Assembly (NCBI RefSeq): GCF_018614195.1
Contig: NZ_JAGGOT010000052.1
Location: 1-64,000, forward strand
DNA from: Streptomyces sp. ISL-43
GTDB taxonomy: Bacteria > Actinomycetota > Actinomycetes > Streptomycetales > Streptomycetaceae
Direction: 5' to 3'
DNA: 64,000 nt
Shown here in pieces: positions 8,700-18,400 of the stretch (positions within the stretch are counted from its first letter, which is position 1; each line of letters starts with the position of its first letter). Position numbers and translations under genes: made by a program. The notes under the pieces are model-generated. The model was given only the letters and a program-made list of their open reading frames with translations, had not been told where the DNA came from and searched no databases.

Positions 8700-8758
8700 G
8701 CTGCCCGTTCGGCCTGTCACAGGGGGCGGGCCGGGCGAAGACTCTGGAGGACGTACCG

Positions 8759-9454
8759 GTGCACATCCAGGAATGGCTGGAGACGATTCCGGCGGTCAGC
8801 ATCTACCTCCTGGTGGGGCTCGTCATCGGACTGGAAAGCCTCGGGATCCCGCTGCCGGGGGAGATCGTCCTGGTCAGCTCGGCGCTCCTGGCCTCACAGC
8901 AGGGGCACATCGACCCCGTGGTGCTGGGCATCTGCGCGACGACCGGGGCGATCGTGGGCGACTCGATCGGCTACGCGATCGGGCGCAGGGGCGGCAAACC
9001 GCTGCTGGAGCGGCTGGGACGGCGCTTCCCCAAGCACTTCGGGCCGGACCAGGTGGCCCTCGCGGAGCGCTCCTTCGAGAAGTGGGGCATGTGGGCCGTC
9101 TTCTTCGGGCGGTTCGTGGCGCTGCTGCGGATCTTCGCGGGGCCGCTGGCGGGCGTACTGCACATGCCCTACTGGCGGTTCCTGGTCGCCAACGTCCTCG
9201 GCGGGATCCTGTGGGCGGGCGGCACGACGGCGGTGATCTACTCGATCGGGATCGTCGCCGAGCCGTGGCTGAAGGGATTCTCCTGGGTGGCGCTCGCGCT
9301 GGCGCTGCTCTTCGGACTCGGGGTGACGGTGGTCGTGCGCGGGCGGATGAAGAAGGCGTCGGAGGCGGCGCGCGCCGAGGCCGCGTCTTCGTCTTCGTCT
9401 TCGGCTTCGGAGCCTGATTCCGCTTCGGCCGCTCCGGCCGTGCTCGCCGACTGA
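8759..9454 (+). CDS. DedA family membrane protein
   Basis: The 231-residue protein starts at GTG 8759 after CTGGAGG. It has the DedA/SNARE-associated pattern: a re-entrant IPLPGEIVLVSSALLA segment, GDSIGYAIGRRGG, then FFGRFVALLRIFAGPLAG (the conserved F/GRFxPxxR-type motif) and two C-terminal transmembrane helices. DedA proteins are membrane proteins linked to lipid flipping and membrane homeostasis. The tail (residues 195-231) is Ser/Ala-rich and low in complexity. The reading frame is open far upstream (from 7598), but that part only overlaps the glycosidase. Confidence 0.85.
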   Translation: MHIQEWLETIPAVSIYLLVGLVIGLESLGIPLPGEIVLVSSALLASQQGHIDPVVLGICATTGAIVGDSIGYAIGRRGGKPLLERLGRRFPKHFGPDQVALAERSFEKWGMWAVFFGRFVALLRIFAGPLAGVLHMPYWRFLVANVLGGILWAGGTTAVIYSIGIVAEPWLKGFSWVALALALLFGLGVTVVVRGRMKKASEAARAEAASSSSSSASEPDSASAAPAVLAD

Positions 9455-9462
9455 GAACTCTT

Positions 9463-9489
9463 CCCCCGCCCCCTGTGGGAGGGCGGGGG
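9463..9489. terminator. Bidirectional terminator hairpin
   Basis: CCCCCGCCC (9463-9471) pairs with GGGCGGGGG (9481-9489) over a 9-nt loop, exactly between the convergent dedA-like gene (ends 9454) and the carbonic-anhydrase-like gene (ends 9498). Confidence 0.75.
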
Positions 9490-9497
9490 AGGGACCG

Positions 9498-10043
9498 TCA
9501 CGCGTCCGGGGCCACCGAGGCTCGGTGCTGCTTGGCCAGCTCGGTGTACATGAGGGCGTTGACCTTGATGCCCTCGCGCTCCTCCGCGGTCAGCTCGCGC
9601 CGCACCTTCGCCGGGACCCCGGCGACCAGCGAGCCGGGCGGGACCACCATGCCCTGCGGGACCAGCGCCTGGGCCGCCACCAGCGAGCCGGCACCGATCA
9701 CCGCACCGTTCAGGACGGTGGCGCCCATGCCGATCAGGCAGTCGTCCTCGACCGTGCAGCCGTGCACGACGGCGTTGTGGCCGATGGAGACGCGCTCGCC
9801 GATGGAGACCGGGAAGCCGGGGTCCACGTGCACGGTGCAGTTGTCCTGCACGTTGCTGTCGGCGCCGAGGGTGATCGGACCGCAGTCCGCGCGGAGCACG
9901 GCCGAGTACCAGATGCTCGCGCCCGCGGCCAGGGTGACGTCGCCGACCACGACGGAGGTGGGAGCGGTGAACGCCGTGGGGTCGATCTCGGGGTTCTTCC
10001 CGCCGACACCCGCCACGAGTGCCTGGGCCGCCTGCTGCGTCAT
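9498..10043 (-). CDS. Gamma-carbonic anhydrase family protein (left-handed beta-helix)
   Basis: The 181-residue protein is built of hexapeptide repeats (VVVGDVTLAAGASIWYSAVL, VSIGHNAVVHGCTVEDDCLIG). Three histidines in the pattern of gamma-carbonic anhydrases, His72, His89 and His94, can bind zinc. Length matches the PaaY/CaiE/YrdA-type subfamily, of which some members are active and others only bind metal. It is convergent with dedA and divergent from the acyltransferase-like gene at 10169. Catalytic activity is not certain. Confidence 0.85.
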   Translation of the reverse strand: MTQQAAQALVAGVGGKNPEIDPTAFTAPTSVVVGDVTLAAGASIWYSAVLRADCGPITLGADSNVQDNCTVHVDPGFPVSIGERVSIGHNAVVHGCTVEDDCLIGMGATVLNGAVIGAGSLVAAQALVPQGMVVPPGSLVAGVPAKVRRELTAEEREGIKVNALMYTELAKQHRASVAPDA

Positions 10044-10168
10044 GTGTTCTCTTCCTCTGTCGTACGTCGTGTCGCGCTACGGGCACCGTAGGGCACGCCA
10101 CCCCCGGGCCCGGAGATGGGGTGAAGATCACGGCGCGGTCCGGGCATCCGGCGCGCTACGGTGACCGG

Positions 10169-10909
10169 GTGGCGAAGAACCAGAACACGTTCTCATCTCT
10201 GACGGCCCTGCGCCGTCGGCTCGCCGGCCGCGCCGTCCACGCGGGCTGGCGCTGGATGCAGCGGGCCGGCGCGGTGACCGCGCAGACCCCGGGAGGGCTG
10301 CGCTTCGGCGCGATCGGGCACGGCACTCGGCTCGCCTTCCCGCAGGGCACCGTCTTCGGCGAACCCTGGATCCGGCTCGGCGACCACTGCATCATCGGTG
10401 AACAGGTCACGCTCACCGCCGGGATGATGCCGGACCTCGACCTCGGCGCCGAGCCGATGCTCGTGCTCGGCAACGGCGTGGTCATCGGCCGGGACAGCCA
10501 CGTCATCGCCGACACCCGGATCACCATCGGCAACGACACCTTCTGCGGTCCCGGGGTGTACATCACCTCCACCAACCACAGCTACGACGATCCGCACGAG
10601 CCCGTCGGCAGGCAGTGGCCGCGCAGCGCGCCGGTGGAGATCGGCCCGGGCTGCTGGCTGGGCACGGGCGCGGTGATCCTGCCCGGGGCGCGGCTGGGCC
10701 GCAACGTCGTGGTGGCCGCGGGGGCCGTCGTACGGGGCGAGGTGCCGGACCACGCCGTGGTGGCGGGGGCGCCGGCGCGGATAGTGCGCCGCTGGGAGCC
10801 CGAGACGGGCTGGCAGCCGCCCCTGCGCACCCCGGCGCCGGTGCCGATCCCCGACGGGGTGACGCCGGAGCAGCTCCGCGCGCTGGCGGACCTGACGGAA
10901 ACGGAGTGA
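10169..10909 (+). CDS. Acyltransferase-like left-handed beta-helix protein
   Basis: The 246-residue protein has hexapeptide repeats from about residue 60 (IRLGDHCIIGEQVTLTAG, VVIGRDSHVIADTRITIG, GCWLGTGAVILPGARLGRN), ending in VVAGAPARIVRRW, typical of LbH O-acetyltransferases (maltose/nodulation acetyltransferase type). TSTNHSYDD carries the likely catalytic His. GTG 10169 is chosen by similarity of the following Met/Lys/Asn-rich N-terminus; the frame is open to 10019. The stop overlaps the start of the next GNAT gene (GTGA), so the two are translationally coupled. Confidence 0.75.
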   Translation: MAKNQNTFSSLTALRRRLAGRAVHAGWRWMQRAGAVTAQTPGGLRFGAIGHGTRLAFPQGTVFGEPWIRLGDHCIIGEQVTLTAGMMPDLDLGAEPMLVLGNGVVIGRDSHVIADTRITIGNDTFCGPGVYITSTNHSYDDPHEPVGRQWPRSAPVEIGPGCWLGTGAVILPGARLGRNVVVAAGAVVRGEVPDHAVVAGAPARIVRRWEPETGWQPPLRTPAPVPIPDGVTPEQLRALADLTETE

Positions 10910-11532
10910 ATCCCGAGTTGCGCCCCGGGCTCCGCCCCGTGCTCCGGTCGGACGCGACCTCGGCCGCCGCCGGACTCGTCCTGCGGCCGTGGGGCGACGC
11001 GGACGCCGAAGCGCTGGTCGAGGCGCACCGGGACCCGGCGATGCGGCACTGGCTGACGCGGCACGTCGACGGAGTCGAGGACGCGCGGCGGTGGCTGGAG
11101 GAGCAGCGCCTCGGCTGGGAGAGCGGAGACCGGCTGGGTTTCGCCGTGTACGAGGCCCCGCGCGAAGGCTCGTACGAGGGTCCGCTGGTCGCCGGCGTGG
11201 CGCTGAAGCGGACCGGCGCAGGCCCGGCCCCGGTGGAGGCCGGCTACTGGACGGCGGCGCCCGCCCGGGGCCGCGGGGTCGCCTCCAGGGCCCTCGAAAC
11301 CGTCACGGCCTGGGCGTTCGAGGCCTTCGCGGCCGAGGGGCTGGAGCGGATCGAGCTGCTGCACCAGGTGGACAACGCGGCGTCCTGCCGGGTCGCGGAG
11401 AAGACCGGCTTCGGCTTCGACCGCATCCTGCCCGCGACCGCTTCCTGGCCCCTGGACGGCCACCTGCACGTCAGGCGCGCGCCGGCCCGGCGGGCTCGGA
11501 CCGGGCCTGAGGGTGCCGCGGGCACGACCTAG
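10906..11532 (+). CDS. GNAT family N-acetyltransferase (RimJ/RimL type)
   Basis: The 208-residue protein begins with LVLRPWGDADAEALVEAHRDPAMRHWL, has AGYWTAAPARGRGVASRALETVTAWAF (acetyl-CoA-binding motif A) and then LERIELLHQVDNAASCRVAEKTGF (motif B), the order seen in RimJ/RimL-like acetyltransferases of protein N-termini or small molecules. GTG 10906 overlaps the stop of the preceding acyltransferase gene by 4 bp. The gene ends 4 bp inside the convergent DMT transporter. Confidence 0.85.
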   Translation: MNPELRPGLRPVLRSDATSAAAGLVLRPWGDADAEALVEAHRDPAMRHWLTRHVDGVEDARRWLEEQRLGWESGDRLGFAVYEAPREGSYEGPLVAGVALKRTGAGPAPVEAGYWTAAPARGRGVASRALETVTAWAFEAFAAEGLERIELLHQVDNAASCRVAEKTGFGFDRILPATASWPLDGHLHVRRAPARRARTGPEGAAGTT

Positions 11533-12398
11533 CCCGCCGCGAGCAGGACCGTGCCCGCCAGGGCCAGGCCCGCGCCCGCCGCCTGGACGGTGCGCAGCCG
11601 TTCCTTGAGGACGGCGAAGGCGGCCAGCGCGGTGATCACCGGGTAGAGCGAGGAGAGCACGGCGGCCACCGTGACCGGGCCGTGCTGGGCGGCGATGGAG
11701 TACGTGCCGTTCGCCGCGACGTCGGCGAGCCCGACGAAGGCGAGCGCCGGCAGCAGCCCCCACAGGAGCCGCAGTCCGCCCGTGCCCGCCGGGAGGGCCG
11801 GGGTGCCGCGCCGGGTCCGGACCCAGAGGGCGGCGCCGCCGACCGCGACGTTGGTGACGCGCTGTACGAAGAGCGCGAGGAACAGGCCGGGGACGGTGGA
11901 GGAGGCGGGGGCGATCAGGGCCATCACGGCGCCGAAGCCGAAGGCCGCGACGAGGGTGAGGACGACCGCCTGCCGCTGTACGGGGGCGCCGCGCAGCTCC
12001 GGTCCGCCGGCGAGGACGATGCCCGCGACGGCCACCGCGATGCCGGCGAACTGGCCGAGGCCTGGCCGTTCGCCGAGCAGCAGCCCGGCGCTCACCGGTA
12101 CCACCACGCCGAGGGAGCCGAGCGGGGAGACCACGCCCATCGGGCCGAGGGCGAGCGCCTTGTAGAAGCTGAGCATCGCGACGGGCCCCACCAGGCCCGC
12201 TCCCACCGCGAACCAGAGCTGCGGCCCGGCCTCCCGCCAGGCACCCGTGCCCAGCACCACCGCGCCGAGCGCGGCGACGGCGAGGACCTGGGAGGCGACC
12301 ACCACGGTGAGGGCCGGTATCCGGCGGGTGAGCAGCCCGCCGCCGAAGTCGGCGAGGCCCCAGAGGACGGCCGTGGCCAGGGCGAACAGGGCGGTCAT
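11529..12398 (-). CDS. DMT superfamily (EamA) transporter
   Basis: The 289-residue protein has ten predicted transmembrane helices in two EamA repeats (first ending LGERPGLGQFAGIAVAVAGIVL, second ending LKERLRTVQAAGAGLALAGTVLL). Such carriers export amino acids or other metabolites. It is divergent from the XRE-cupin regulator at 12505, with a 106-bp shared control region, a layout in which the cupin regulator normally controls the transporter. Confidence 0.85.
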   Translation of the reverse strand: MTALFALATAVLWGLADFGGGLLTRRIPALTVVVASQVLAVAALGAVVLGTGAWREAGPQLWFAVGAGLVGPVAMLSFYKALALGPMGVVSPLGSLGVVVPVSAGLLLGERPGLGQFAGIAVAVAGIVLAGGPELRGAPVQRQAVVLTLVAAFGFGAVMALIAPASSTVPGLFLALFVQRVTNVAVGGAALWVRTRRGTPALPAGTGGLRLLWGLLPALAFVGLADVAANGTYSIAAQHGPVTVAAVLSSLYPVITALAAFAVLKERLRTVQAAGAGLALAGTVLLAAG

Positions 12399-12425
12399 GG
12401 CAGGCCTCGCAGTACAGTGCGTTGA

Positions 12426-12449
12426 ACGGTGGAGTACACGGTGGAGTAC
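12426..12449. repeat. Tandem 12-bp repeat (2 copies)
   Basis: ACGGTGGAGTAC occurs twice head-to-tail at 12426-12437 and 12438-12449, in the leader of the DMT transporter. It could be a regulatory site or a simple duplication. Confidence 0.6.
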
Positions 12450-12468
12450 GGCGCACGATAGTTCAGCC

Positions 12469-12498
12469 TATTGGACCCTGTCATCTAAAATATTGGAC
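12469..12498. promoter_or_regulatory. Divergent promoter/operator with TATTGGAC repeats
   Basis: TATTGGAC occurs at 12469-12476 and 12491-12498, 22 bp apart, so both lie on the same DNA face. This is the most A/T-rich part of the region. TAAAAT at about 12486-12491 is a plausible -10 box only some 15 bp before GTG 12505, which would give a nearly leaderless regulator mRNA. The repeats are the best operator candidates for the XRE-cupin protein. Confidence 0.5.
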
Positions 12499-12504
12499 GC
12501 AACG

Positions 12505-13086
12505 GTGTCGGACCTCGAACAGCTCACCCAGGCGCTCGCCCGCAACCTCAAGCGCTGGCGCGGGGAGCGCGGATTCACCCTGGAGGCCCTCGCGGCCCGT
12601 GCGGGGGTGAGCCGCGGCATGATCATCCAGATCGAGCAGGCCCGTACGAACCCCAGCGTCGGCACGACGGTCAAGCTGGCCGACGCGCTCGGCGTCAGCA
12701 TCACCACGCTGCTCGACTACGACCGCGGCCCCCGGGTGCAGGTGGTGCTGCCGGGTCAGGGGGTCCGGATGTGGTCCACCGAGGGCGGCAGTGGCGCGAG
12801 CATGCTGCTCGGCGACGACCGGCGCGGGCCGGTGGAGATGTGGACCTACCGCCTGGAGCCCGGCGAGGGCACCGCCTCGGACCCGCACCCCTCCGGCACC
12901 TTCGAGATGCTGCACGTCACGGCGGGGGAACTGACGCTGGTGGTCGGCGACGAGAAGTACGCCGTACCGGCCGGCGGGGCCGTCTCCTTCGAGGCGGACG
13001 CCCCGCACGCCTACCGCAACGAGGGTCCGGGCCCGATGGAGATGACGATGGCGGTCTCCATCCCCCCGGTGGCCACCCACGCGTGA
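12505..13086 (+). CDS. XRE family transcriptional regulator with cupin sensor domain
   Basis: The 193-residue protein has an N-terminal HTH_3 domain (GFTLEALAARAGVSRGMIIQIEQ, TVKLADALGVSI; residues 20-75) and a C-terminal cupin_2 barrel (SGTFEMLHVTAGELTLVVGDE, GGAVSFEADAPHAYRNEG). This is the architecture of regulators that sense a small metabolite and control a neighbouring transporter or enzyme. GTG 12505 is the first start in frame. It is divergent from the DMT transporter and converges tightly (2 bp) on the CoA-binding gene. Confidence 0.88.
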   Translation: MSDLEQLTQALARNLKRWRGERGFTLEALAARAGVSRGMIIQIEQARTNPSVGTTVKLADALGVSITTLLDYDRGPRVQVVLPGQGVRMWSTEGGSGASMLLGDDRRGPVEMWTYRLEPGEGTASDPHPSGTFEMLHVTAGELTLVVGDEKYAVPAGGAVSFEADAPHAYRNEGPGPMEMTMAVSIPPVATHA

Positions 13087-13087
13087 T

Positions 13088-13492
13088 TCAGAGTGCCGGG
13101 ATCTCGATCGCCGGGCAGCGGTCCATGACCATGTCCAGTCCGGCCGCGCGGGCGCGGTCGTAGGCGGCCTCGTCGATCACGTTCAGCTGGAACCAGACCG
13201 CCTCCGCCCCCTTCGCGACGGCCTCGTCGGCGACGGTGCCGGCCAGGGCGCTGTTCACGAAGACGTCCACCACGTCCACCTTGAACGGGATCGCCTCCAG
13301 CGACGGGTACCCCTGCTCGCCGTGGACCGTCTCGGCCTTGGGGTGCACGGGGACCACGCGCTTGCCGTAGCGCTGGAGCACCCGGGCCACGCGGTAGGCG
13401 GCCCGGTCCTCGTTGTTGGACAGGCCCACCACGGCCCAGGTGTCGCCGAGCTCGGTGAGGACCTTGCGGATGGTTGCCGGATCGCCGTACAC
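13088..13492 (-). CDS. CoA-binding protein (YccU-like)
   Basis: The 134-residue protein is a single CoA_binding Rossmann domain: TWAVVGLSNNEDRAAYRVARVL, GKRVVPVHPKA, VDVVDVFVN and GAEAVWFQLNVID match the family. The role is unknown; relatives bind CoA and may act in acyl-CoA metabolism. GTG 13492 follows AGGAGG by 8 bp, which decides the start over the long upstream open frame. Confidence 0.85.
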   Translation of the reverse strand: MYGDPATIRKVLTELGDTWAVVGLSNNEDRAAYRVARVLQRYGKRVVPVHPKAETVHGEQGYPSLEAIPFKVDVVDVFVNSALAGTVADEAVAKGAEAVWFQLNVIDEAAYDRARAAGLDMVMDRCPAIEIPAL

Positions 13493-13585
13493 GTGTGCCG
13501 CCTCCTGCTGTTTCGCTTGCCTGCCGACTGCTGCCAGGTCGATCAACAGAAAAGAGGCATGTCCGATTCCCCGTAGGGTGGACGG

Positions 13586-14212
13586 GTGAAGGCAGACCAG
13601 TACGTGACGGTGGCCCGCGAGGGCGTGCACGAGTCGGAGATCAACCGCTCGCGGTTCCTGTGCTCGCTCGCGCCCGCCGCGACCGAGCGGGAGGCGCGGG
13701 AGTTCGTCGCCCGCGTCCGCAAGGAGCACCCGACCGCCACGCACAACTGCTACGCCTACGTCATCGGCGCCGACGCCTCCGTCCAGAAGGCCAGCGACGA
13801 CGGCGAGCCCGGCGGCACCGCCGGGGTCCCGATGCTGCAGATGCTGACGCGCCGGGACATCCGCTACGCCGTCGCCGTCGTCACCCGCTACTACGGCGGT
13901 GTGAAGCTCGGAGCCGGCGGGCTCATCCGCGCCTACGGGGGAGTCGTCGGCGAAGCCCTCGACGCGCTCGGCACCGTCACCCGCCACCGCTACCGGCTGG
14001 CCACCGTCACCGTCGACCACCAGCGGGCCGGCAAGACCCAGAACGACCTGCGCTCCACCGGCCGGACCGTGCTGGACGTGCGCTACGGGGCCGCCGTGGA
14101 GATCGAGATCGCCCTCCCCGAAGCCGATCTGCCCGCCTTCGAGGCCTGGCTCGCCGACAGCACCGCCGGCAGCGCCACCCTCACCCCGGGCGGGGAGACC
14201 TACGCGCCCTGA
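13586..14212 (+). CDS. YigZ/IMPACT family protein
   Basis: The 208-residue protein shows the IMPACT/UPF0029 signature: THNCYAYVIG, SDDGEPGGTAGVPMLQML and VVTRYYGGVKLGAGGLIRAY, then a DUF1949-like C-terminal domain. Bacterial YigZ proteins have a ribosomal-protein-S5-like fold and an ill-defined role in translation control. It starts at GTG 13586. Confidence 0.9.
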   Translation: MKADQYVTVAREGVHESEINRSRFLCSLAPAATEREAREFVARVRKEHPTATHNCYAYVIGADASVQKASDDGEPGGTAGVPMLQMLTRRDIRYAVAVVTRYYGGVKLGAGGLIRAYGGVVGEALDALGTVTRHRYRLATVTVDHQRAGKTQNDLRSTGRTVLDVRYGAAVEIEIALPEADLPAFEAWLADSTAGSATLTPGGETYAP

Positions 14213-14311
14213 GCCCCCGAGGCGGCCCGTGGGACGCCGGGGAAGCGTTAGCGTAGAGGGGTTCGGGGTTCATTCGGCAGGGGGAGACGGTATGCGCGGC
14301 GGGGCCGGCGA

Positions 14312-15484
14312 GTGAAGTTCCTGCACACCTCCGACTGGCACCTGGGGCGGTCCTTCCACCGAGTGAACCTGCTCGGCGCCCAAGCCGCCTTCATCGACCA
14401 CCTCGTGGAGACCGTCCGCGAGCACGAGGTCGACGCCGTCCTCGTCGCCGGTGACATCTACGACCGGGCCGTGCCCCCGCTGCCCGCCGTCGCCCTGTAC
14501 GACCAGGCCCTGCACCGGCTCGCCGACCTCGGCGTACCCACCGTGATGATCTCCGGGAACCACGACTCCGCGCGCCGCCTCGGTGTCGGGGCCGGGCTGA
14601 TCGGCCGGGCCGGGATCCACTTGAGGACCGACCCCGCCGGGTGCGCCGACCCCGTGGTGCTGGCCGACGTACACGGTGACGTGGCGCTGTACGGGCTGCC
14701 GTACCTGGAGCCCGCGCTGGTCAAGGACGACTTCGGCGCCGGCAAGGTGAGCCACGAGGCCGTCCTGGGCGCGGCCATGGACCGGATCCGGGCCGACCTG
14801 GCCGGCCGCGCGCCCGGAACCCGCTCGATCGTCCTCGCCCACGCCTTCGTCACCGGCGGGCAGGCCAGCGACAGCGAGCGCGACATCGCCGTCGGCGGGG
14901 TCGAGGCCGTGCCCGCCTCCGTCTTCGACGGGGTCGATTACGCCGCCCTCGGCCACCTCCACGGCTGCCAGACGATCAACGAACGGGTCCGCTACTCCGG
15001 TTCCCCGCTCGCCTACTCCTTCTCCGAGACCGGCCACCGCAAGACCATGTGGCTCGTCGAGCTGGGCGCGGAAGGGGAGATCGCCGGCGCCGAGCGCCTC
15101 GACACCCCCGTCCCGCGCGGCCTCGCCCGGGTCCGGGGACCGCTGGAGGAGCTGCTCTCCGAAGGCGCCTACGCCGCGTACGAGGACTGCTGGCTGGAGG
15201 CCACCCTCACCGACCCCGTCCGGCCCGAGGACCCCATGGCCCGGCTCGCCGCCCGCTTCCCGCACACCCTCAGCCTCGCCTTCGACCCCGAGGGCCGCGC
15301 GCAGGACGGCCCGGGCAGCTACGCGCAGCGCCTCAAGGGCCGCAGCGACCAGGAGATCGCGGAGGACTTCGTCACCCACGTGCGCGGCGGCGGCGGTTTC
15401 GCGGACGAGGACGAACGGGCGGTGCTCCAGGGCGCCTTCGACGACGTACGGGTGGACGACGGCCGGCAGGAGACCCACCGATGA
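14312..15484 (+). CDS. sbcD: Exonuclease SbcCD, nuclease subunit SbcD
   Basis: The 390-residue protein is a Mre11-type calcineurin-like phosphoesterase. Metal-binding motifs appear in order: SDWHLGRSF (I), AGDIYDRA (II), SGNHDSARR (III), HAFVTGG (IV) and LGHLHG (V). With SbcC it cleaves DNA hairpins and protein-blocked ends. It starts at GTG 14312. The stop overlaps sbcC by 4 bp (ATGA at 15481), fitting a coupled two-gene operon. Confidence 0.95.
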   Translation: MKFLHTSDWHLGRSFHRVNLLGAQAAFIDHLVETVREHEVDAVLVAGDIYDRAVPPLPAVALYDQALHRLADLGVPTVMISGNHDSARRLGVGAGLIGRAGIHLRTDPAGCADPVVLADVHGDVALYGLPYLEPALVKDDFGAGKVSHEAVLGAAMDRIRADLAGRAPGTRSIVLAHAFVTGGQASDSERDIAVGGVEAVPASVFDGVDYAALGHLHGCQTINERVRYSGSPLAYSFSETGHRKTMWLVELGAEGEIAGAERLDTPVPRGLARVRGPLEELLSEGAYAAYEDCWLEATLTDPVRPEDPMARLAARFPHTLSLAFDPEGRAQDGPGSYAQRLKGRSDQEIAEDFVTHVRGGGGFADEDERAVLQGAFDDVRVDDGRQETHR

Positions 15485-18400
15485 GGCTGCACCGGCTGCG
15501 GATCACCGCCTTCGGACCCTTCGCCGAACCGCAGGAGATCGACTTCGACGCCCTCTCCGGCGCCGGGATCTTCCTGCTGCACGGCCCCACCGGCGCGGGC
15601 AAGACCTCCGTCCTGGACGCCGTCTGCTACGCCCTCTACGGCTCGGTCCCCGGCTCCCGGCAGGCCCCCGGCACCAGCCTGCGCAGCGACCACGCGGCCG
15701 CCGACACCCCGACCGAGGTCACCCTCGAACTCACCGCCGGCGGACGCCGCCTGGAGATCACCCGGCGCCCCGAGCAGGACCGGCCCAAGAAGCGCGGCAC
15801 CGGCACCACGAAGGACAAGGCACAGAGCGGGCTGCGCGAGTACGACGGGGAACGCTGGCGCGCCCTCAGCCGTTCCCACCAGGAGATCGGCGAGGAGATC
15901 GAGCAGCTGCTCGGCATGAGCCGCGAGCAGTTCTGCCAGGTCGTGCTCTTGCCCCAGGGGGAGTTCGCGCGCTTCCTGCGGGCCGACGAGGTGGCGCGGG
16001 GCCGGCTGCTGGGCAGGCTCTTCGACACCCGGCGCTTCGCCGCCGTCGAAACCCTGCTCGGCGAGCGCCGCCGGACCGCCGAGGCCAAGGTCCGCACCGG
16101 GGACGAGCGGGTGCTGCACACCGCCCAGCGCCTCGCCCAGGCCGCCGGGGACGCCGCCGACCTGCGGGCCTGGCCGCTGCCCCGGCACCAGCCGGGCGAC
16201 CCCGGGCTCGCCGGAGCCGTCCGCGCCTGGGCGGCCGTCGCGCGCTGCTCCGCCCGTGAGCGGCTCACCGTCGCCGAGTACGCCCTCGCCGCCGTCGAGG
16301 GGCGCCACGCCGCCGCCCGGCGGGCCGCCGAGGACGCGCGCGAGCTCGACCGGCTGCAACGCCGGCACGCCGAGACCACCCGCCGGGCGGCCCTGCTCGC
16401 CGAGGCCGCTCCGGAGCGGGAGCGGGTGCGCGCCCTGCTCGACCGGGCCCGGCGCGGAGCCCTCGTCGCCCCCGCCCTGGAGCTGCGCGGAGCCGCCGCC
16501 GGCGCCCACATGGCCGCCGCGCACGCGGAGTCGGTGGCCCGCGCCGAGCTGCCCCCGCAGCTCGCCGAGGCGGGCGCCGAGCAGCTGGCCGCCGTCGAAC
16601 AGCGGCTGCGCGAGGACCTGGGAGCCCTCGGAGCCGCCCGCCGCGCCGAGCAGCGCAGCGCCGAGATCGGCCGCGAACGGGCCAACCTGGAAAGGGAATC
16701 CCGGGCCGCCGAGGAGCAGCAGCAGGAGACCGCCGAGTGGTTCGGCCGCTGGGAGGCCACCCGGGCCGAACTGGCCGGGCGCGTGGACGCCGCCCAGCAG
16801 GCCGCGACCCTGGCCGAGCAGCTCGCCGGTAAACTGGAGCCCGCCCGGCTGCACCTGCACGCCGCCCAGCGCCGCGACGCCTTCGACGCCGACGCCGAGC
16901 GGGCCGGGGGCGAACTGCTCACCGCGCGCGAGGAGTCGACCGCCGCCCGAGAGGACTGGCTGGAGCTCAAGGAGACCCGGCTGCGCGGGATCGCCGCCGA
17001 ACTGGCCGCCGCCCTGGTCGAGGGCGCGCCGTGCGCGGTGTGCGGAGCCGAGGAGCACCCCGATCCCGCCCGCCCGGCCCCCGGTCACGTCGACCGGGCC
17101 GCCGAGGACGCGGCCCACGCCCGCTTCGAGCAGGCCGAGGAGCGCAGGGCCGGCGTCGAGCGCAGGCTGGCCGCCCTGCGGGAGGCCCGCACCGAGGCCG
17201 CTGCCGCCGCCGGTGACGCCACCACCGCCGAACTCCGGGAACTCACCGCCGACCTGAGCACCCGTCACGCCGAGGCCCACGCCGCGGCCGCCGGACTGCA
17301 CACCGCCCGAGAGCGGCTCGCCCGCGCCGAGCGGGAGCACGCCGTGCGCAGCTCCGAGCGGCTGGAGGCGGAGGTCCGGGCCGGCGCGCGGGCCTCGCGC
17401 CGGGAGGGCCTCGACCGGGAACAGGCCTCGCTGGAGGCGGAGCTGGCCCTGGTACGGGCGGACGCGCCCAGCGTCGCGGCCCGCGCCGGGGTCCTGGAGG
17501 ACCGGGTCCGCATGGTCGCCGCGGCCGCCGCCTCGCTGCGCCGGGCCGAAGCCACCGCCGCCCGGCTGAAGGAGGCCGACGGCCAGCTGGCCGACGCCGC
17601 CTTCAAGGCCGGCTTCGACACCACCGAGGAGGCGGCCGACGCCGTGCTCCCGGAGTACGAACGCACCGCGCTGCAACGCCGGATGGACGCCTGGCAGGCG
17701 GAGGAGGCCATGCTCGCCGACCGCCTCGGCGAGAGCGACACCGCCGCGGCGGCGGTCCTGCCCCCGGCCGCGCCGGAGGAGGCCGAGGCGTACGCGGCCC
17801 AGGCCGCCGCGAAGCTTCGTACGGCCGGATCCGCCGTGGACGCGGCCCGCGTGCGGTGCAAGGACCTCGACGGGCTCTCCCGCCAGGCCGAGCAGGAGCT
17901 GCGGGCCCTGGGCCCGCTGCGCGAGGCGTACGACCGGGTGGCCCGGCTCGCCGGTCTCACCGCGGGCACCTCCGCCGACAACGAGCGCAAGATGCGGCTG
18001 GAGGCGTACGTGCTGGCGGCCCGGCTGGAGCAGGTCGCCGCCGCCGCGACGGTACGGCTCCTGCGGATGTCGGGCGGCCGCTACACCCTCGTCCACTCCG
18101 ACGCCAAGGCGAGCGGACGCGGGCGTTCGGGGCTCGGGCTGCACGTGGTCGACGCCTGGACGGGCAGCGAGCGGGACACCGCGACCCTGTCCGGCGGCGA
18201 GACCTTCTTCGCCTCGCTCGCGCTCGCGCTGGGCCTGGCCGACGTGGTCACCGACGAGGCGGGCGGCATGCGGCTCGACACCCTCTTCATCGACGAGGGC
18301 TTCGGCAGCCTGGACGACCAGGCGCTGGACGAGGTCCTCGACGTACTGGACTCACTGCGCGAACGCGACCGCAGCGTCGGCATCGTGAGCCACGTCGCCG

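Noticed and set aside
7598..8758. Long upstream extension of the DedA ORF
   Set aside because: It runs antiphase through the GH3 gene and is Arg/Pro/Gly-rich; only the part from GTG 8759 looks like protein.
15319..18144. 941-residue minus-strand ORF
   Set aside because: It is the complement of sbcC with Gly/Gln-rich shadow composition; sbcC has all expected motifs.
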